Part shown: positions 15,272 to 19,811 of the stretch, piece by piece
How positions within the stretch are numbered: position 1 is the stretch's first letter
Layout of the letters: every line of letters begins with the position of its first letter
Assembly (NCBI GenBank): GCA_023418095.1
Contig: JAEZDL010000142.1
Span: 1 to 19,811 of the forward strand
From: Bacteroidota bacterium
GTDB lineage: Bacteria > Bacteroidota > Bacteroidia > Flavobacteriales_F > PHOS-HE28
DNA: 19,811 nt
Direction: 5' to 3'
Notes under the pieces: model-generated
Databases searched by the model: none
The model's input: the letters and a program-made list of their open reading frames with translations, nothing else
What the model was told of the DNA's origin: nothing
Made by a program: the position numbers and the translations under genes

Positions 15272-17458
15272 CTACTTCCTGATATGCACAAGTGAGGGAT
15301 CGTCCTTCACCACCAGTCTGAAATCCACACGGCGGTTCCTGCTGCGGCCGGCTTCCGTCCTGTTCGAGGCGATGGGTTGGTTCTCTCCATGTCCCACGGC
15401 CACCATGCGACCGGTGTTGATGCCGTTGCCTTGCAGGTGATCCACCACGCTGGCCGCACGCTTTTGCGAAAGTTCGAGGTTCGATCGCGCCGATCCGATG
15501 TCATCGGTGTGCGCCTCGATCACCACGTGCAGTTGCGGATGTTGCTTCATCAAGTGCAGGACTTCGGAAAGCACTTCATACGATCCTTCGCCGATCACCG
15601 CACTGTTCAGGTCGAAATGGATGGCGCTGGTGCGAAGTTTCGCGTTGCGCATTTCCTCGAGTGAAGCAAGATCGAGGCGGCTCATGTCCATCAACTTCTC
15701 CTCTTCAATGGCGAACACCTCCGACTCCAGGAATTGCAGCTCGCGCACTTTCTGGAAGATGGCATACAGTTCTTCCATGTCCTTCGTTTCACCCACGGAA
15801 TAGGTGTAGTTGCCGCTGATCGGATCGTACCGTTCAATGATGCGGAAGTGTTTGCGCACCTCGATGAACCGTGGATCATCGAGGTCCACGCGTTGTTTCG
15901 ACGCGAAGAGCTGCACGCTGAAGACCACATCGTCGTTCTCGCCGGCCGTGAAGGAATGTTCATCGAATGGCAGCTCCTGGAATTCGAATGAATGCGAAAT
16001 TCCATGTGCATCCTGGTACACGGCCACCACCGTGATATCCTCGTGCTCGCGGTAACGGTCCATCACCACGATCCTTTTGGTATTGCAGCGGCTGGTGATC
16101 GTTCCGTTCGCATCGGGTCTGGAGAGCACATCGAGCTTCACGATGTATTCTCCCGCTTCCTTGAATTGATGCAGAACACGCGGAGTGCGGCGCACGGTTT
16201 CGTCACCAAGGTCCCAATGGTATTCCGCCACTTCCATTCCGGGAAGGTGGCTCAGCCCCGGGTCCAGCGCCAGCTGCCTTCCGGTGCGCACGGTATCGGG
16301 CGCGGCGATGAAGGCCTGTTCGATCCGTTCCACCAGCAATCGATCGGAACTGATCTCGTGGAAGATCGCCCCCGTCTTCTTATCGATCAACAGTGATCGC
16401 ACCGTGTACGTTCCTGCGGAAGCGTAGCAATGGTTGGCATGATGCCCGTTGATGCGCGTGCCGTCGCCCATTTCCCACACCTGCTCCAACGGCAGGCTCA
16501 GCGTGGCGGCATGTTTCCTTCCCTTGAACGAGTAGCAGAAATTATCCCTGCGTTGTTCGGTGCAATCGCGGAATTTCTCCACCGTACGCTGAACGCGGTA
16601 GATCCTGTCCGTGCCGGACCGATCGGAGCTCATCACAGCATGGTAAGGGTCATCCATCTGCGTATAACCGATGTCGTTGAAAGGAGAGTTGATCGGCTCG
16701 GGTAACGCGATCGGTGTTGTCCACACGCCGCTTTCCTGGGCGGTCGAATAAATGTCAAGCTTTCCCGGCCCACCCGATCTGTCCGATGCGAAGTACAGTG
16801 TGCCATCGATCTGCATTCGCGGGAAGACTTCGTTGGCCGCGGAGTTCACGCTGCCGCCAAGATCCACTGGACTGCTCCACCCGGTGGCAGTGCGATCCGA
16901 TCGGTACATATCGAAACCACCGTGGCCGCCGGGCATGTCACTGCTGAAGAAAAGTGAATTGCCATCGGCGCTGAAGGTGGGATGCATCACTGCATATTCC
17001 GTGGAGTTGTGCTCGAATGGCACCGGCCCGTCCCATATTTCCGCATCGCGCCTGGAGAAGAACAGGCCGAGCTCCGAGCTACGGATCCGCGTGAGGTTCT
17101 TCGGCAGGGCAAGGTTCCGGGTGAAGCAGATCTCCTTTCCATCACGCGTGAGATCGGCCGGGCCTTCATTCACCGGGGTAGCAAGCTCCGCGCTGAACAG
17201 GACCGGTGATCCATTCTGATCGTTTTGGATGGACACCCAGTACAGATCGGAAAGCGGTTTGCCGGTATCGGCATTGCGATACGTGATCGCTGCGCTGCTC
17301 TCGCGGATCGAAGTGAAGAGCAGTCCGCCGTTGAACGGTACGGGTGCGTAATCCTCACAATGCGTTCCCAGATCGAGCGGTGTGATCTCGTGGATCAACT
17401 GTGCCTTCATGGCGAAAGGCAGAAGGCCAAGAACGATAAACTGTGGTGCGCGAAGCAT
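15272..17458 (-). CDS. PD40-PKD-OmpA family outer-membrane protein with SPOR-like segment
   Basis: A 728-residue exported protein. The signal peptide (1-~20, ending MKAQ) is followed by PD40 propeller blades at about 40-290 (SADGNSLFFSSD, GTLYFASDRSGG, AVMSSDRSG). Two PKD domains lie at about 322-357 (VWEMGDGT) and 408-446 (EYHWDLGDET). A SPOR-like segment spans about 512-583 (VVFSVQLFAS to YTYSVGETKD and an FQKVRELQF helix), and an OmpA peptidoglycan-binding domain about 608-717. The OmpA part has the canonical ligands Asp652 (EAHTDDIGS) and Arg667 (LSQKRA), so it should bind diaminopimelate peptidoglycan. The start ATG shares one base with the upstream PorP/SprF stop (TGATG), implying coupled translation. 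This family is often encoded beside PorP/SprF proteins. The role proposed is to anchor the module B secretion or attachment complex to the cell wall. Confidence 0.9.
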   Translation of the reverse strand: MLRAPQFIVLGLLPFAMKAQLIHEITPLDLGTHCEDYAPVPFNGGLLFTSIRESSAAITYRNADTGKPLSDLYWVSIQNDQNGSPVLFSAELATPVNEGPADLTRDGKEICFTRNLALPKNLTRIRSSELGLFFSRRDAEIWDGPVPFEHNSTEYAVMHPTFSADGNSLFFSSDMPGGHGGFDMYRSDRTATGWSSPVDLGGSVNSAANEVFPRMQIDGTLYFASDRSGGPGKLDIYSTAQESGVWTTPIALPEPINSPFNDIGYTQMDDPYHAVMSSDRSGTDRIYRVQRTVEKFRDCTEQRRDNFCYSFKGRKHAATLSLPLEQVWEMGDGTRINGHHANHCYASAGTYTVRSLLIDKKTGAIFHEISSDRLLVERIEQAFIAAPDTVRTGRQLALDPGLSHLPGMEVAEYHWDLGDETVRRTPRVLHQFKEAGEYIVKLDVLSRPDANGTITSRCNTKRIVVMDRYREHEDITVVAVYQDAHGISHSFEFQELPFDEHSFTAGENDDVVFSVQLFASKQRVDLDDPRFIEVRKHFRIIERYDPISGNYTYSVGETKDMEELYAIFQKVRELQFLESEVFAIEEEKLMDMSRLDLASLEEMRNAKLRTSAIHFDLNSAVIGEGSYEVLSEVLHLMKQHPQLHVVIEAHTDDIGSARSNLELSQKRAASVVDHLQGNGINTGRMVAVGHGENQPIASNRTEAGRSRNRRVDFRLVVKDDPSLVHIRK

Positions 17459-18372
17459 CAGAAGTAGCGTGGGTCACGCAGTTTAATACGGTAGCCGAAC
17501 TCATATTGCAGCATCATCTCATGCGATCCGGAATGATACCGTTCGATCCTATTGATCCCCATATCGTAGGAATATCCGATACGCCATTGCGGTTTCGGCA
17601 GGACCTCCAGCATGGCGACCACCGCTTCGTTCGATCGGTACGATCCGCCCAGCCAGAGCTTTTCATGGAAGATGAAGTTGGCGCTCAAATCGCCCTGGAT
17701 GCCGCCGGAGGCCGTGTACCGCAGCAGGGTGGTGGGTTTCATCTTCACCCGTTCCGAAAGTTCGATGAGATGCCCGGCGAAGAGCATCGGCTGCATGTTC
17801 ATGGACCTGCGGGAAGATGGTTCGGTGATCACATCATGCTGCCGCAGCATGAACGGGAAGGAGATGCCGACGAATGATCTTTTCGAATGATAGTAGGCGC
17901 CGCTGCTGAAATTGGGTTTGATAGCTGCGCGTTCGACCGGCTGAAAGGAAACGTCGCTCTGTTGCTGCAGCGCAACGTCCTGCCAGTTCGATCGGCCGGC
18001 GAGGAAACCCAGCCCAAGACCGAAGGCGACCTTGCCTTTGGGCAACCGCAGGTGATAGGCATAATTGGTGGTGACCCCGGTCTCGCGGCTCACGCCGATC
18101 CGATCATTGAACACCATCAATCCCAAACCGATCTTCTTTGCCTTCACCGGTGAATGCACACTGAGCACCTGGGTGACCGGTGCGCCGGCGAAACCTACCC
18201 ATTGCTGGCGGTGCGTAAGGTTCGCGGTAAGCGCATCGCGGCTGCCAGCGTAGGCGGGATTGATCAACAAGCCATTGAAAAGGTACTGGCTGGTGATCGG
18301 TGTATGCTGCGCGAAGGAATGTCCGCCGCAAAGGCAGATCAATACGAGCGCGATGTTGAGGGGCAGCCTCAC
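17458..18372 (-). CDS. PorP/SprF-family type IX secretion system membrane protein
   Basis: A 304-residue outer-membrane protein, a canonical PorP/SprF family member. The signal peptide (1-~21, ending HSFAQ) precedes the hallmark SQYLFNGLLINPAYAGSR, then HRQQWVGFAGAP and LSVHSP. A GLGLMVFNDRIGVSRETG strand pair and the C-terminal GYRIKLRDPRYF are also typical. Members help export and present T9SS type B cargo at the surface. The start codon is GTG at 18372, which overlaps the stop of the upstream CHU_C protein as GTGA. This start is preferred because it directly precedes the signal peptide and gives translational coupling. The 3' end is coupled to the OmpA gene through TGATG. Confidence 0.93.
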   Translation of the reverse strand: MRLPLNIALVLICLCGGHSFAQHTPITSQYLFNGLLINPAYAGSRDALTANLTHRQQWVGFAGAPVTQVLSVHSPVKAKKIGLGLMVFNDRIGVSRETGVTTNYAYHLRLPKGKVAFGLGLGFLAGRSNWQDVALQQQSDVSFQPVERAAIKPNFSSGAYYHSKRSFVGISFPFMLRQHDVITEPSSRRSMNMQPMLFAGHLIELSERVKMKPTTLLRYTASGGIQGDLSANFIFHEKLWLGGSYRSNEAVVAMLEVLPKPQWRIGYSYDMGINRIERYHSGSHEMMLQYEFGYRIKLRDPRYF

Positions 18373-19811
18373 CGTTTTATGATCACGTAGCCGTTGTACG
18401 TATTTCCGCCGCCGAGGTTCAGCACATAGAAATAAGTATCGTTCGGAAGTTCATTCCCATTGTCCGATCGGCCGTTCCAATCGTTGCGGTAATCGGCGCT
18501 GGACAGGACTTCCTGCCCCCAGCGGTTGAAGATGTGAAGGCCTGTGCCGGGGAAGTTATCGAGACCGGTGATCTCGAAGAAGTCGTTCACTCCATCGTTG
18601 TTCGGCGAGAATCCGGCGGGAATGAAGAACTCTTTCAGGAACACCGTTACTGTATCGATCGCGATCGCACAGGATCCCGCACGGGCTGTTAGCGTGAAAC
18701 GATTGGTACCGATCGAAAGGCCGTGTACGCTTGTGGAAAGAGCCGATGGTCCGGTGATCGTGCCATTCCCATCGATCGTATTCCATGTGGTGGTGGTTCC
18801 GGGGGAAGCGTTACCCGAAAGTTCGGTCATTGTCTGGATGGTGATCGTTCGATCGGGGCCTGCATCCACCCAGATATCCGTGGCCGGATCCATGAAAGTG
18901 ATCGTGGTGGTATGTTGATCCATGCACCCGTTCGCTGTCACGGACCAGGTGACATCATACGATCCAAGATCGCCTGCCATAAGTGTTGCCGTTGGCGAAT
19001 CCGGTGTGGTTGTGACAACACCTTCGGGAAGGATCCATGTTCCTTGTGCAGCCGTGGAAGCATCCATTTCGATCTCGTTCCCACAGACCGAAGCCGGTGG
19101 TCCAGCGAACGCGATCGGAGCTGGGGCCATGTCCATCGGATGGATCGTGCTGCTTGAGCAGCTGCCCACCAGAACCGTATATTCCAGCATGATCGCGCCG
19201 GTGATACCGGCCGGATCGAAAATTCCATTCTGCACGCCCGGTCCTGACCAGTTGCCACCCGTGATCGCTCCAGTTGCGAGAAGCGTATTGAGCTCGATCG
19301 GATCGGAATTGCTGCACAGTTGCTGCGGTGCGATCCAGTCGCTCACAGGCGGAGGTACGATGGTGATCTGAATGGTCGATGAAGCAGGGCACGAGCCACC
19401 GATCTGGTATTGAACTTCGTGAAGACCTGGAGTGGACGATGAAAGATCGATCACCCCTGTGGATGGATCGATCACAAGTCCGGCATCGCCCAGGAAGGTT
19501 CCGCCGAAGGAAGCTATGAAAGGTGCCGGATCGGAGGAATTCATACAGAATTGCTCGGCCGCAAAATAGAATGTGGCATCAGGAACGGACGGTGTTCCGG
19601 CACAGGTGCAGTCCGGTTGGTAGAAGTCATTCGCGGTGCATGGATCAAGGTCGTCACACGGAGAGCCGGGTAGTTGCGATCCACCCCAGTCGCCGTTGCA
19701 ATCCATGGTGCAAGCGATCTCGCCAGTGTTCCCGCCAACGCAGTTGCCGCAGTTATCGATCGAAGCCGATCCGCCCCACACGCCGTTGCAGTCTTGAATG
19801 CACGCGGTCTC
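18369..19811 (-). CDS. Surface protein with Cys-rich repeats and T9SS type B sorting domain, 5' partial
   Basis: The open frame runs off the right edge, so only the C-terminal 480 residues are seen. The first ~75 residues contain a Cys-rich 30-residue repeat (DCNGVWGGSA, DNCGNCVGGNTG; then DCNGDWGGS). It is followed by a C-x-rich segment (CDDLDPCTANDF, CTCAGTP), a module common in Bacteroidota surface proteins. Several Ig-like/PKD-like Ser/Thr-rich domains follow (about 80-390). The CHU_C domain occupies the last ~90 residues (IPAGFSPNNDGVNDFF, IFNRWGQEVL, DWNGRSDNG, TYFYVLNL), which directs type IX export and attachment. It is the first known gene of module B, ahead of SprF-like and OmpA-like genes. 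Full length and any N-terminal catalytic domain are unknown. Confidence 0.9.
   Translation of the reverse strand, partial: ETACIQDCNGVWGGSASIDNCGNCVGGNTGEIACTMDCNGDWGGSQLPGSPCDDLDPCTANDFYQPDCTCAGTPSVPDATFYFAAEQFCMNSSDPAPFIASFGGTFLGDAGLVIDPSTGVIDLSSSTPGLHEVQYQIGGSCPASSTIQITIVPPPVSDWIAPQQLCSNSDPIELNTLLATGAITGGNWSGPGVQNGIFDPAGITGAIMLEYTVLVGSCSSSTIHPMDMAPAPIAFAGPPASVCGNEIEMDASTAAQGTWILPEGVVTTTPDSPTATLMAGDLGSYDVTWSVTANGCMDQHTTTITFMDPATDIWVDAGPDRTITIQTMTELSGNASPGTTTTWNTIDGNGTITGPSALSTSVHGLSIGTNRFTLTARAGSCAIAIDTVTVFLKEFFIPAGFSPNNDGVNDFFEITGLDNFPGTGLHIFNRWGQEVLSSADYRNDWNGRSDNGNELPNDTYFYVLNLGGGNTYNGYVIIKR
19675..19811 (-). repeat. 90-bp tandem repeat coding a 30-residue Cys-rich unit
   Basis: Bases 19771-19811 align with 19681-19721 at an offset of 90 bp; I count 30 of 41 matches, including an identical block CGCCGTTGCA. 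The period equals 30 residues (DCNGxWGG ... GGNTGE). The array is cut by the window edge, so only one full unit and the start of a second (degenerate after WGGS) are seen. Confidence 0.7.

Overview
The window comes from a member of the Bacteroidota, most likely the Flavobacteriales lineage. The evidence is two surface proteins with gliding-motility-associated (CHU_C, type B) C-terminal sorting domains, two PorP/SprF-family proteins, PD40/OmpA outer-membrane proteins of the type IX secretion (T9SS) type, and no Shine-Dalgarno sequence in front of any of the starts I examined. GC content is visibly above 50 %, high for this group, and the tetramer GATC is far more common than composition predicts.

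Layout. Bases 1-1417 (+): the C-terminal part of a LuxR-type response regulator, then an N-acetylglucosamine-kinase-like BadF/BadG ATPase. Bases 14460 down to 1314 (-): a run of seven genes in one direction. These are surface module A (SBBP-propeller/PKD/CHU_C protein, PorP/SprF-like protein, TPR-PD40-OmpA-DUF1573 protein), then hutI, a CPBP intramembrane protease, ftcD, and a membrane-anchored patatin-like phospholipase. The phospholipase gene overlaps the kinase gene tail to tail by about 100 bp. Bases 14513-15190 (+): a lone AlkD-like DNA glycosylase. Bases 19811 down to 15272 (-): surface module B, with the same gene order as module A (CHU_C protein entering at the right edge through a 90-bp tandem repeat, classic PorP/SprF, PD40-PKD-PKD-SPOR-like-OmpA protein).

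How the genes may work together. Each surface module appears to pair one large T9SS type B cargo protein with its own SprF-like partner and its own periplasmic/outer-membrane OmpA scaffold. Coupling is tight: the junctions are ATGA in module A and GTGA and TGATG in module B. hutI and ftcD encode two steps of histidine degradation (imidazolonepropionate to formiminoglutamate, then formimino transfer to tetrahydrofolate). hutH and hutU are not in the window, and the protease gene sits between the two.

Genes fill the window. The largest gene-free gaps are about 120 bp (5495-5617) and 80 bp (15191-15271). I saw no tRNA, rRNA, CRISPR array, insertion sequence or prophage gene.
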